Part shown: positions 21,324-32,817 of the stretch, piece by piece
Position numbering within the stretch: position 1 is the first letter of the stretch
Layout: every line of letters starts with the position of its first letter
NCBI RefSeq assembly: GCF_028009165.1
Contig: NC_079245.1
Span: forward strand, 3,038,001-3,102,000
Source: Akanthomyces muscarius
Lineage: Eukaryota; Ascomycota; Sordariomycetes; Hypocreales; Cordycipitaceae
Reading direction: 5' to 3'
DNA length: 64,000 bases
Translations under genes and position numbers: made by a program
Notes under the pieces: generated by a model
What the model saw: the letters and a program-made list of their open reading frames with translations, nothing else
Told to the model about the DNA's origin: nothing
Database searches by the model: none

Positions 21324-24029
21324 TTAATGAGTGTTTAGGGAAAGTCCCTGGAATCCGGCAGTCCAGTCTCCCTGAGGGGAGATAGGCGAACCGCGCTGCA
21401 AATGGTGAGGCGGCCCCCCTTCACCTTGTCCAGGGTGAAAGCGCCGATGCGGTGCTTGAAAATCTCCTGGATGCTGGAATCCACCGGGGATTCCTTCCAT
21501 ACCAAGGGAAGGGCCAACTTGATAAGGGCTCTGCGGCGGCCTAGCATTGCCAAAAGCGCCTGCAGGGCCGAATGCATAGTTGGAGTTGGGGAAGCCAGTG
21601 GCGGACACGGGAGACATGTGCCGATCCATCCCCAGATGTTGCTGATTGAAGCCGCCTGGTCCCGGTCGCATGCCGCGACCCTGAGGGCCGGGCGAGATGG
21701 TTTGAGCCGGATGAGCAGAGGGCTGCTGTTGCTGTTCAGGCTGATGCGCATTGCCTCTGCGATCGCCTGTGGCCGAAGACCTGCCCTGGTTGACTGCACC
21801 GGGCCCCACGCCGCTTGGTGCCTGGATACCCAAGGTAGGGCTGGCAAAAGAAGCTGGGTTAATGGCCGACATCCAGATTCTCGTCTTGTAGATTTTGAAC
21901 AGGTCGGTGACAAGAGAGTTGAAATTGATGTAAGCATCGGCGAAGTAATAAAAGGTGAGCTTTTTCCAGTCCCTATTTCTGGATTAGCAAATCGGTCAAC
22001 TTTCCTGCCTTGTGCGAACTTACATCTGGAACTCGGCATCAAGAATCTCCATATTGAGCCCGTGCTCCTTGACCTTCTGCATACAGACTCTCTTAGCCTT
22101 GGCCTCTTGGCCTTCCTTGTCTCGCAGCGCATGCACCTCGTGACTTTGAGCAAGACGTTTGATGAGCTTTGGGCGAATCTCGCCGTTGGGTGGCTCCTGC
22201 ATATGATGCTGGCCTGCGGGACCCATGCCACCGACAGCGCTACCAGGCAAGCCATGCGCAGCAGACAGCATTCCACCATTGCCCTCTTGAGCAGCGGCGG
22301 CGCCTTGAGAATACATCATAAGCCACTTGTACTGTTCTTCTGCGTAGTGCTCCTTGGATTCTTTAGCAGTTTGCCAGTCTACATTGTCTTTCGCGACAGT
22401 GCCCAAGTCAGTACCTCGGTCAGCCTCGACAATCACAAGATCTCCAGGCTTCACAGTGAGGCCGGTTCCCTCCTGAATGTAGAAGATGTCGGCTCTGGCG
22501 CACTTGAAAAGAACGACGTGCAGCAGCTGGTTGAGACGAGGCTGACCTATGCCATACATGTTGTGGCGCGGTGATGGCGGGCGATTCTGAAATTGATTCT
22601 GTGGGGCAAACTGGCCAGCGAAAGGGTTGGTAAAGTTGCTTTGCATCGCATTACCCATATTGTTGGCATGCGCATGCATATGGCTATTGGGCCCCATCAT
22701 GGCAGTAGGGTCCTGGAAGCCACCGTAGTGAGCGTTTTGCTGCTCGGCCTGAGCCTCAAGAGTTGCAACAGAGTCCGCAAGGGAGCTTATGGATCCTTGG
22801 CGCGTCGGCATGTTGGCAAACGAGTGTCGTCGGCTCTGGGAGGCATCACCACCGAAGTAGCCCGGCGAGCTTGACCAGAGTGCCTTTTTGAGTTGGGAAT
22901 TCTCCAACTTGCGGCCATCCATGCCATGGGGAGTGCGATAGGTGGGAGGGCCGTATTCGCTCATACGACGCTGAGAAGCACGACGGCCCATAGGGTCCTT
23001 AGGATCATGGTTTTCATCCAGCTCGTCAATGGCATAGTCGGACTCCTCGAGGACAACTTCATGGAGCGGGTGTCCGTTGGCTAAATAAGAAGCGCCTGTC
23101 GAAGCTCGGGGTCGGATACGTGCGTATTGCTGCTGCTGTTGACGTAGCAAAGCATTTTCTCGAGCGAGCATTTCAATGGTCTTGGATTCAGCGCTCTGAT
23201 GGAATGAATTCTGGAGAGATTCGCTAGCGCTCTCATCTTCGTCATCCTCAACTTCTTTAACGTTTCCTAGGAGGGATCCGTCGTTGGACATTTCGCTCAA
23301 CATACTAGGACGTGAAGGACGGTGCTGAAGAGCAGGATGTCTCGCACGACCAAGAATCGCCGAAGAGCTCATCCCCGAGGAATTAGGCGCTTCAAGCTCC
23401 ATCTGGCCAACCGAGTACGACTGCGATCGATACGTCTTTGGCGTTGGATGGAGCGGTATAGCAAACGGAATTTGGTTGTTCTGTCCTTGGTCTCGCGAAG
23501 GAGAATTCTGCACAAGACCTGAGTCGGGCCCAAAGAACGAGTTGCCAGCACTGCCTGGAGGCACAATGGATGTGGGCGAGGGCAAGACCTCGGTTAGCCT
23601 GGACGGGGGATCCTTTCGCTCATTATTCCAAATGCCTGTTCCCCAGGGAAACGACGGAGCACCGGGAGGACGAGGCATTGCGGAGGATGCTGAATGGGAG
23701 CCCCAGGGTCCAGATGTGTTCTCCGCCGAGGGTGTGGAAGGGTGCGAAGCGGTGGGGGACGAGACAGCGTTGCTGGCAAAGGAGCCCTGGCGCGGACGAG
23801 GCAAAGGCTGCGATGTATCGTTCAACCAAGACGATCTGCGCACTGGCTTATGGGGCTGTGTAACAATGAAGGCGGCGTCTTGACGATGATCGGCCTCGTC
23901 CTCTGAGCTTGCTAGCGCTTCTGAGTCTGGGGTGGAAGTTCTGACACCAACCTTTTCCAGCAGCAGATTCTGACTGCCGGGACCGTGTGACAGCTTGCCA
24001 GATTGATTCGGTTTGATACCGCTGCTCAT
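21324..24029 (-). CDS. PSP1 C-terminal domain protein
   Basis: Two exons (22024-24029 and 21324-21972) with a 51-bp phase-2 intron encode 884 residues. The first 500 residues are disordered and rich in Ser, Pro, Asn and Gln, with an acidic block (EVEDDEDESASES) and a Gln tract. From about 515 comes the PSP1 domain: LLHVVLFKCARADIFYIQEG, then GDLVIVEADRGTDLGTV, then KRLAQSHEVHALRDKEGQEA, finishing across the splice with NMEILDAEFQMDWKKLTFYY. The tail (about 700-884) is Gly/Pro/Gln-rich. Yeast Psp1 was found as a high-copy suppressor of DNA polymerase alpha mutations, and related proteins are linked to mRNA granules and localisation; the biochemical role is not settled. The splice is certain because the PSP1 domain crosses it. 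The start is the ATG at 24029. Confidence 0.92.
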
Positions 24030-27000
24030 CGTAGACGCGGCTATCTGAAATGCAGAGACCAGCGACAGAGATGGGTGGGTAACCGTGAGTCTAGAATAGG
24101 GTGGCTATATCGCAGTCGTCGGTTGCCTGAAAGCGCCAGGACCGCTTTGTAGCATGGAAAACGGAGAAGTTGATAGTCAGGTGATGATTTGTAAGACCAG
24201 CCAAGCGCACAAAACCATGTGCAAGGCTGTCTTTTCGTGAGAGAATGTTTGATGGTAAAGTACCAGCTAGGGGCGGTGCGGTTGGAACGTCGCGGCGAGC
24301 AACTGCGTCGCACGTGGTGGACTAATGGTATATAAATATCGGGAAGGGTAGAAGGAGGTCCAAGGATCGATGCGTATCTAGTTCAGCCGTGGACATATAG
24401 TGTGGCGTGTTGTAGAGGTATGCAAGAACGAGGCGACAGAGTGACAGGCGTCCATGCAAAGGCACGCGGAGAGCCGAGTGCGAAGGCGGCGCAGCGAGGG
24501 GTGCGGGAATGTCACAAACAAGAGGCTCTAGTCAACTGGCATAGTCTGGCGACCAAGGTAGTTGGGCAGAGGTGACAGTAATTGATTCGTGCGCCGCGGA
24601 GCAGATTGCGCGACGTCGGGGAGGGCTGGTCGCGGACAGCTGATCGACGTCTGGAAAGAAGCTTTGGCTGGCGCGGGACGTGGTCAAGACTGGCGAACGG
24701 AGCCAAACCGCGTAGGGGACGGAAGGATGCCTAGGAGACCGGTTGCGAGAGGAAGACGCAGCGAAGAAAATAGACGGTGAGGATGATGGAAGAAATGAGG
24801 GAGAGATGTATGTGGAATGGATGAGCACGAGGTGTGGAAAGCGGGGGAGACGGGATGAAAGCTGCGACAGAAGACGAGAAGAGTGGTTGAGTGGACAGGT
24901 TGTGGCGAGGCTAGGAGAGCAGAAGAGCAGCCGGGCGAGGCGATGAGGTTGTTCGAAAAATGGAGGCAGGCAGCCCCGAACAAGTGGAGAGCCAGGGCCA
25001 CGGCAGAGGGTGCGCTATTGCTGCAGCGGGTTAGTGGCTGGGGGAAGCTTTTAGGGGGTGGGCTGCTTTTCTCAGCGGCATTGGGGGAATGGGGGGGGGG
25101 GGCTTCGGAGTGGGTAAGGTAGCGCTGGAATAGCACAGGAGGGACGCCAAGTGCGCTGCCAGACTGTGAGCTGCAAATCAGCGGCCGCAGCCTTGTCTGG
25201 GGTGGCCGAGGCAAGGAGCTACTTGGTAAAAATCCAATCTTGTGCTCTCTGTAGTTAATCTCATGTCAAACTAAACATAGAGCTCTGAGGGGTTTTACGG
25301 ACTTTGGCCGGCCTACCAGCCCGGCAACGGAGAGGCACCTAGGTAGGTACGTACCTGTGGCTGTACCTGGCGACAAACTGACATGGCTGCAGGAGACCGC
25401 CAGAAACTGCTCTTCGGCCCTGTCATGGGGATTGGGGAGCATCGGGGCGGTGGATGCCCACTAAAGCTCCCCTGTGCGCCCTCAACTGGGGTTGGTCCGC
25501 GCTGTCACGGACGCTGGCCCACCTGCCCAGGGCCGCTGCTGTTTTAGCGTCCTCGGTCGCTGTGCGGATTTTCCACTTGCTGCCAACGGCACGCACAGCG
25601 AAAGAGGCTTGGCGATCCGCGAAATAGCTTTGTGGAGGATGGGCTGCTACAAAGAGGGGCTCAATCAATCCAGCCCGTCGTCTTAGCTTCCTCCCACCCA
25701 CCAGTAGACCAGCGAGCTCAAGCTACTGGCGCGGACCAAGTACAGGTAAGCGGGCGTGTTACTGGTTCATCGGGGTCCTGCTGTTGACTACGTTTAGGTA
25801 CCTAGGTATCAAGCGGCCAAGCTGTGCAGTAGCTTCCCTGGCTCGCGGAGTCGCTCGTGTATCCTGTCCTGCTGTACGGATACAATCGAGATGCTAGTTA
25901 ATCTGTTTCAATTGCCAGACAACATTGCTCGGAAGACCTGACCGGCCCTCTCACTCGCCCAGCGCCGCAGCGAGCCCGGAAGCACACAGTCTGTCTGTCT
26001 TGAGCATGCCTCAAAAGTTGCCCAGGTTCGAGATGCCTGCCACATCAAACCTCAGCGGAGCGCAACATCGACCCTCCCAGTCGTCCATGTGCAGTGCGGT
26101 CGGCAGCACGGGCGCTCGGTTACTACCCATCAAGAGTCTTGTCGTCCGCCGCGTTGCATCCGTTGTCGAATCGGCCGGGTTTGTGTCCCATGTCCCACTA
26201 CACAAAGCCACGACCGGCTGTATGCAAGGCAGCGCCGCCTCTGCCCACACCACCCCAGCAAAATTGTCCAGGGATGCAAAGCAGCAGGCTTGGACGGCCG
26301 GGGGGAACAAAGCAACCAAGCTGACCCCCAGCGGACGCGAAATCCTGCATCCGTGACTGGTCAATGCTCCGCCGCGAAGAGCCGGCGAGTGCAAGAGGTA
26401 TGTAGCTTCTTGCCATACGAGAAGAGGGGATAATTACGTTGGTATCATGTATTGGATGCAGCTCGCTGCGCAACAGTACTGCACGTCTGCAGCGTAATCC
26501 CACTTTGAATCCAGCTGATAAATGACAACTAGTTCTTAGCGGGTGCCGCTGTATCAATGCACCAGTAGAGCACCAATCTGGAATTTGCAGCTCCTCGCCG
26601 CCGGCGCCTCCAGTTGGCTACTGCCAGCCTGGCAATTGGACGGTACCTGGAACTTGGCCAACTGCCGGCCAAACTGTCTTGCTTGCACCACCCCTCGCGG
26701 CTCAGCGTGTCTTGCTCATTCCACGACGCATTAAACTGCAATTCTGCGATGCCGCGCTTGCACCTTGCAGCATTTACGTTGGCTTTGCATCCAATGGAAT
26801 ATGCTCCATACCGCTGAGGCAAGGGACAATGGCCATGGGCGTTGGCGGATGCTTGTTTCGCTGTCCATGTTCAATACCAATTATCCAAGGCCCATCCCAG
26901 CCCATACAACGCCACCTGCAGCTCTCGCTGGCTCCTCTTCAGTAGCGTACCGTTCAAGCCTCACAATACAACACTAACGACGACTGCGAAAATTTCGAGA

Positions 27001-29131
27001 AAGGGAAAGAAAAGAAAAACAAGACTTCCGGCTCTGCCGCTTGGCTCCGTTATACTCAGCCTAGTTGAAGGACATACACCCTTGGTCAAGGATTTTCGGC
27101 CGACAAGGCAGCCCTGCATCACGTTTTTCGTGGGAATACCTAAGTTACCCCAAGCATCGTCAGTTTAGGGGCCACGATAACTTTGCTTTTTACAGTTGGG
27201 GAGGTTGTAATCGACGGCCTATTGCGCACAGCCCTAGGCCTAACTGATCAAGATTGTGTCTTGCTCACGCTTAACTACGTCCTGGCCAGGCATTTCGACA
27301 TTTTTCGTCTGCCCATCAACCCATCTATTCGCATCGCATGTACTACGGAGTTCCAGTTAAATCCCTAGCTCTGTTCACCTGCATAAGCCCATGCCGCCAG
27401 ATGGAGCGCTCTCATTTAACTCAACACTGCTGCCCTGCAGATACATGTGCAACACTGCTCGTTCTCTCACGGTGCGCAGGGAATCAAGGCTTGCGGGAGT
27501 GACGGATCAGATGCAATCTGAAGGCAAGGGCGGTCGGTTACCCAACAACAGCCAGAAAAGGCTCACGAACGGCTATGGGGCGAACGTCCCAGCTTGCACA
27601 TGGCCTTGTCTTGCCCATGTTTCACACTGAGAAACAGCGATCGATCGACAAAGCACAGCTCCACTGAGCTCAGGCAAGGCCAAAACTGCCCGCCAGGCTT
27701 TAGCAGGCTGGCTGCTTGTGGAATGCTTGCGAATTTGGCAGCTGCGTCGCCTTGGATGCAGACAGTTGCCCTTGATGACGAGCGGGACGAAATCGAGACA
27801 GCACGCGGACACATGCCTTGCTGTTCAATACGGACGCATGCATGACGATTACCCTCTGTGGTGCAACTCGAAATGATGCCGCGCAACGGACGTGATGTGC
27901 TGGTTAGCTACAAGTTACGAGCTAGATCTGCCGCACCAAGCTCTCACCGAGAGGGGGCCTGCATATTGATTAATGCATCCATCTCACACGATTGCACACG
28001 TCCGCTAGCTCGAAGGTGCGGCCGTGGCCCTATATCATGTGTGGCACTATCGCAGTTCGCCAACTCCGCCGGTGAAACTTGGCCGGTAGCAACGAGGAAA
28101 CACGTTCCCTCCTCTCATTGCGGCTGGCACGCTTTCCCTCGTGGACTAACTGTCGACAAGTCTGGGGCAGATCGGCGGCACCCCGCAATATCGCCCATTG
28201 ATCCAGAACCCCCCGCCTGCTACCCACACCTCATCCAGCCTCTGCCGTTGAGCCAGTCAGGTGGCCCCGACCTGAGGTCTGCTGACGAGGGGGGATCAAA
28301 CTATAAAGCCACAACTCTCTTGAGTCAAGCTGCGGCGATGGTTGAACTCGCCCATTACTCCGCCGGTTGACCTTTTATTTTTGGTGGCTCAATGCAGACC
28401 CACTAGGACATGCAAGACGGCTTCTGGGAATTGCCCGACATTGTGATCACGGCAGATGCGTCTTCGATGAGACACGGTGAAGAAATCCCGTGGTGTAGGT
28501 TGTAGACGAATCAAAGGCTTCCATCAGTAATCATGCTGCAGAGGTATTGAATGCCTCCCTTGGCCGATACACTGGCCGCTGGGTCTCTGCATCGTCGATA
28601 GAGTGCCTTATCAGGTTGATGGGCACGGATACAAAGCTTTTGGGGATCGCAGACCAGACTGAAATTGAATTTGCAGCTCCCATGCTTAATTGATCGCCTT
28701 TAATAACTTGCCGTCTCGGGGTGGACTGATTTGGCTTGGCGGTCACGGACCTCGTGGTAGGAGCCGCAGGTTGCTTTGTCTTGACGTGGGACGCTCGGGA
28801 GCGAAGGAGCCGAATCCCCGGGGCTCTGGTTAGGCAACTTGGCCATTAAAGTTGGCAGGTTATCTATCGTTACGAATTGACAGGACAATGAAAAGCCAAT
28901 GAAGAAGCGGAGACCGGCGATGACATCAAGGTGGCAGTGACTACGTACAAGATCGAATTAAAACGTTTATGGATTGTACAGCTTTTGCTACCTGGCTACT
29001 CTTTCTTGTACAAACTTTTTGGGAATATTTATGTCGTTCATGAATGGCCTAGAACAAGGTGTCCAGGCATTATAGTTAATGCAATCCAATGAATCTACCG
29101 CGGGCTCTGTGAAGCGTTCTTCTTGAAAGTA
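24030..29131. other. Gene-free region, 5.1 kb
   Basis: No frame here has domain content or convincing codon use, although the sequence is not AT-rich and is not RIP-mutated. It includes the upstream region of the PSP1 gene, which is pyrimidine-rich on the sense strand from 24500 to 25150, and a run of 12 G at 25091-25102. Small palindromes built on the word TACCTAGGTA occur at 25345-25356 and 25795-25804. A long regulatory leader or non-coding transcripts are possible. Confidence 0.5.
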
Positions 29132-30175
29132 TCACGCAATGTCGGCAACGCCCTTTTGCTGCTTGAGCTTCTCCTCAAACTTGGCGAATTCCTGGAGGGA
29201 AATTTCCTCCTCTTCGTCGAGGATCTGGCGTACGCCCTTGACCTCTTCAATCTGCTGGGGTGTCAGTGGACCGCGTGCAACATTCTTTTGGAGAACGTGC
29301 TGGAGCTCAAAACTTACGTAGTGCATGAGCATGCCCTCGATGCCATTCTTCAGCGTCACCGTACTTGAGTCGCACGTTCGGCACGCGCCTCGGAGCTTCA
29401 GGTTCACGAAGCCGTCCTCGCCGAACCCGCGAAACTCGATGTCGCCACCATCCTCCTGAATGGCCGGGCGGATCCTCGTTTCCAGAAGCTCCTTGATCAT
29501 GCCGACGACTTCGTCATCATCCTCATTGTACGCCAAGCTGTCGGCCTCTTCGGCCTCGGCCGCCTCGGCGGAGCCCGCGGGCGCCTCCTTGACGGCGACA
29601 ATGGCCTCGCCCGAGGTGATGGCCTCGGTGATGAGGGCGAAGATCTCGGGGCGGATATGGGCCCAATTGGCGTCGCTGGCCTTTGTGACGGTAATGAAGT
29701 CGGCACCGTAAAAGACGGACGTGACGCCGTCAATGTTCATGAGCTTGGCGGCGAGCGGCGACGGGTTCGGCGGGGAGATGGTGGCGCGCGGGCTCAGGTA
29801 CTCGACAAACGGCGCGGACAGGGTCTCGGGCAGCACGCGGTGGTTGGGCAGGAACTTGAGCGCGTCGTTGTTGGGCGTCGGCTCGGTCTGGATGAAGATG
29901 GTGCGGCGCGCGGTCGCGCTCGGGTGTTGACGGAGGAACGGCTGCTGCTGCGGTGAGGGAGCTGAGGCTCGCGGTCGCGACGCGGCGGTCGCGCTGCTCA
30001 TCATGCGGGCAGAGCGGCCGTTGGAGGAGGAGGAGGAGGAGGAGGAGGATGCGGAGGCGGCGCACAGGTTCTGGCGCATCTGCATCGGACATGTCGCCAC
30101 CGGCGGCCGAGAGGTTGCCGAGCGGAGGAGAGCGCGGGCCAGGACGGACCGCGACGATGTGGTAGCGGCGGCCAT
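29132..30175 (-). CDS. NFU1: Mitochondrial NFU1-type iron-sulfur cluster scaffold
   Basis: Two exons (29318-30175 and 29132-29251) give 325 residues. The first 90 residues are rich in Arg, Ser and Ala without acids, a mitochondrial presequence. It includes a nine-Ser tract encoded by a GGA/TCC repeat. The Nfu N-terminal domain begins RRTIFIQTEPTPNNDALKF. The NifU-like C-terminal domain holds the cluster-binding CxxC at C265 and C268 (GACRTCDSSTVTLKNG). The protein accepts or transfers 4Fe-4S clusters to lipoate synthase and respiratory enzymes in the matrix. The 66-bp intron (GTAAGT..CAGCAG) sits after MLMHY. It is a multiple of three and has no in-frame stop, so an unspliced message would code for 22 extra residues; splicing restores the family sequence MLMHYIEEVKGVRQILDEEEE. 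Confidence 0.94.
   Translation of the reverse strand: MAAATTSSRSVLARALLRSATSRPPVATCPMQMRQNLCAASASSSSSSSSSNGRSARMMSSATAASRPRASAPSPQQQPFLRQHPSATARRTIFIQTEPTPNNDALKFLPNHRVLPETLSAPFVEYLSPRATISPPNPSPLAAKLMNIDGVTSVFYGADFITVTKASDANWAHIRPEIFALITEAITSGEAIVAVKEAPAGSAEAAEAEEADSLAYNEDDDEVVGMIKELLETRIRPAIQEDGGDIEFRGFGEDGFVNLKLRGACRTCDSSTVTLKNGIEGMLMHYVSFELQHVLQKNVARGPLTPQQIEEVKGVRQILDEEEEISLQEFAKFEEKLKQQKGVADIA
30023..30049. repeat. GGA trinucleotide microsatellite, 9 units, inside NFU1
   Basis: Nine perfect GGA units on the plus strand encode the nine-serine tract of the NFU1 presequence on the minus strand. Length changes would stay in frame and fall in the part removed on import. Confidence 0.9.
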
Positions 30176-30708
30176 TGTGATGTGTGTAGTCTACTGCAAA
30201 GGGAGGGTTTGGCCGATGTGTTTGAGCGATGCGGTTGTTGGAATTGGAAGAGGCAAGTTGGTAACGAGGTGCCTGGATAGACTGGGGTGCAATGTTGAAG
30301 TCACAACTACAACGGGGGCCACGGGCAAAAAAAAAAAAGGTCAAGGGCGTATTATCGAGAAGTCATTAGTAATGGTGGAGCTATGATGCAAGACCCGAGA
30401 ATCGGGGTACTTTGCGGCCAGAGAGAGCTTCGTGGCACCTCGCACTGCTCCGACGCGCGGGCGGAGCTCAGGCGGACACCCTTGGATTTTTTTGGATCTT
30501 CATTTTTCTTCTTCTCACCTTTTGGCAGCAAAACACGGCAACTTGCGAAATTTCTGGCGCCCGTGCTCTATATAGTAGGCATTGGTGGTTCATTTGAGTT
30601 CTGGTATATTTTGCTTTGCATCCAGCTCTCTCATTCTTATTTCTTCAATTCTTGTTTTTTGCACCAGAACCGCGAGAAGCTTTTGCGAACACCGACCGAG
30701 CATCGGCC
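30176..30708. promoter_or_regulatory. Divergent promoter between NFU1 and the HIT zinc-finger gene
   Basis: These 533 bp separate two divergently transcribed start codons. A TATA-like word (TATATAG) lies near 30568, about 140 bp before the plus-strand ATG. The overlap of function is limited: one side is a mitochondrial Fe-S factor, the other a likely snoRNP assembly factor. Both are growth-related, so shared control is plausible but unproved. Confidence 0.4.
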
Positions 30709-31512
30709 ATGTCTTCACCGGCCGACACCAAGTCGGCGCAAGGAAACGAATCGGCGCAGCAGGCCGCAGACGAAGCGAGCAAGTCGATATGCGGTGTCTG
30801 CCAACAAGAACCGCCGAAATATAAATGCCCCCGGTGCTACCTGCCATAGTACGTTCCGCGCCTCGCCAACACCGAAGGGCCCTCGGCGATGCCTTTTCCG
30901 TAGCCGAGGGATGAGAGATGATTGTGCTAACACTCTCGACCAACTCGCAGCTGCTCCGTGGCTTGCAGCAAAGTCCATCGCGAGAACCACCCGCCGGACC
31001 CCGAGCCGAAGCCCAGCGAGCCGTCGCAAGCCGCCGCTCCTCCGACCACGGAAACACCCACAGCCGCCGCCGCCGCCGCAGCAAACGCCAACGACAGAAG
31101 CAATCCTTTTCGCGCTCTCGATTCGGCGTCCGACAAGCTACAGATGCTATTCACAAAGTACCCCGACCTGCCAGCGCAGCTCGCCGACATCCACGCCGCC
31201 ACGCAGCCGCCCTCGGACGAAGCGACGCAAAACAGCAGCATCCCAGCCTCACTGCTGAAAGGCTTGCCAAGTAAAAAGGACGCGTGGAATCATGACGTGG
31301 GCATCAAGAATGGCAAGGAAGCGCTGCGCAAGGCCCGCAGGGCTGACGGTGTCGCGGGCGAGGCCGTCAGGGAGTACTGCGAGCTCATCGCGTACCTGAT
31401 GAACGGGCAGGCTGGCGGTGCCGAGGCGGCCGCCCTGCTGCAAAAGGAGGCCGCGATGCAAGACTCGGAACTCATCGAACGTCTGCTGGAAGAGGAGAAG
31501 AGGAAGAGGTGA
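30709..31512 (+). CDS. HIT-type zinc finger protein (Hit1/ZNHIT3-like)
   Basis: Two exons (30709-30848 and 30951-31512) with a 102-bp phase-2 intron give 233 residues. The zf-HIT domain has all eight ligands: C28, C31, C40, C43, C48, C52, H56 and H60 (SICGVCQQEPPKYKCPRC, then YCSVACSKVHRENH). The intron splits the tyrosine codon inside the finger. A Pro/Ala-rich linker follows. The C-terminal part (about 120-233) is helical and ends in a Glu/Lys/Arg-rich helix. In yeast, Hit1 works with Rsa1 in building box C/D snoRNPs, and ZNHIT3 does so in animals; this is the likely role. The start is the ATG at 30709; the frame is open further up, but the upstream part reads as leader. Confidence 0.87.
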
Positions 31513-31707
31513 AGTGCGGAGCAGGGAAAAAAAAAAGGGAGGCTGAAATTCGCCTCGGTATATTATTATCTGCTTCCTAATCATGAGGAGGGGGTATCGA
31601 CTAAAAACTATCTTGGACGCCAGATCGCATTGCTCTCGCGGAACTCCCTGGCGTCGTTCATCATGTACATCATCTATTCTCATACAGCGCAGGCGTTTGG
31701 AAGTCTT

Positions 31708-32817
31708 TTACCGCCGGAATCGAGCAAACAGCGACGCTATTGGCGACTTTGGCACCTCCACGTTATCGGCTGGCGGCGAAGGGCTCTTTTCCTCCTTGTT
31801 CCTGTGAAAGCTGTTCAGGCGACCCCGCAGCTTCCACTTCGACTCGCCCTTGGTACTTTGCGCGGGCGAGGCCGACTTGGGTCGCGGCGGCGGCGATGTG
31901 GCGGCGGGCTCGTCGCTCTGGGTCCAGTCAACGCGATGGGCTTCGGCGACGGCGGCCAGATCCGTGGGGTTCATGGGCGGCAGAAAGACGGGATTTCGGA
32001 GCGACGAATCGTCGCCCAGGACGCTGCCGGTGCTCTTCCGGCGTGAGGCGCGGAGCTGCTTCTCCTCCGGGTTGTGTGCGGTAAAGATGCTGCGACGCCT
32101 GAACATGATCGCAGGATCCAAGTCTTCGGGCATCGAAGACGCTTGGAACTGGTTGCGGTCATAGTTTCTTTCGCGAAGGGTCTGCGCTCGCCGCAGAGCC
32201 TTGGCCTGTTCGATCGGTGCAGCACCGGGCACGGCTGTCGAGGCAACCTGGAAATCGCCATTGACGCCATCCATGTGATATTTGAGCGCCGCGCGAGAGA
32301 GTTTGTGGATGTGGGACTTGTCTGGCGGCGAATCCCCTATTGTCGTGTCTGCAAATTGCGAGGCTGCTACCCGTGGAACATATGGGCCATCGGACGCGGC
32401 AGGATCGGCCGACTGCTGCTCATCAAGCGCAGCTCTGGAGGCGCGCCGGCGAAAGCGCGCAGCCAGGCTATTTTCCGCCTGGTGATGGCTGCCTTTTGAT
32501 GGGCGCTTGTCCTTGGGCGAATCGAGGGCGGCTGTCCTGCGGCGGAGGGACTTTACTTCGCTGCTCGTCTCCTGTGTGGAGCGAAAGGGCTTGCTCGAGG
32601 AGGCGGCGACGCGAGGCCGGCGCTTCTTCTCGTCATGGGCCTTGCGCTCGGCAATGACGAACTGCAGGCGTCTGGTGAGCTCCTCGGGATCCAGGCCGCG
32701 CTTGTGGGACGCGGCTTTTGGTTTAGGAGGCTTCAGGTTGGTAACGCTCGTCTTGCCCGGGCGATGCACAAGCTTGGTAGCCTGAAAGTCGTAGGCGTAA
32801 TTCATGTTGTAGTGCAT
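31708..32817 (-). CDS. Basic, mostly disordered protein of unknown function, 369 residues
   Basis: A single exon encodes 369 residues, starting MHYNMNYAYDFQATKLVHRP. The composition is rich in Arg, Lys, Ser and Pro, with clusters such as FRRRASRAAL and MFRRRSIF that resemble basophilic kinase sites. A short helical block lies near 45-62 (EELTRRLQFVIAERKAHDEK). The ordered-looking ends (N-terminal motif and C-terminal SPIASLFARFRR) suggest short conserved motifs for binding partners. I recognise no domain. Codon use matches the neighbours and the frame is long, so the gene is probably real. It converges on the HIT gene, with 195 bp between the stops. Confidence 0.72.
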   Translation of the reverse strand: MHYNMNYAYDFQATKLVHRPGKTSVTNLKPPKPKAASHKRGLDPEELTRRLQFVIAERKAHDEKKRRPRVAASSSKPFRSTQETSSEVKSLRRRTAALDSPKDKRPSKGSHHQAENSLAARFRRRASRAALDEQQSADPAASDGPYVPRVAASQFADTTIGDSPPDKSHIHKLSRAALKYHMDGVNGDFQVASTAVPGAAPIEQAKALRRAQTLRERNYDRNQFQASSMPEDLDPAIMFRRRSIFTAHNPEEKQLRASRRKSTGSVLGDDSSLRNPVFLPPMNPTDLAAVAEAHRVDWTQSDEPAATSPPPRPKSASPAQSTKGESKWKLRGRLNSFHRNKEEKSPSPPADNVEVPKSPIASLFARFRR

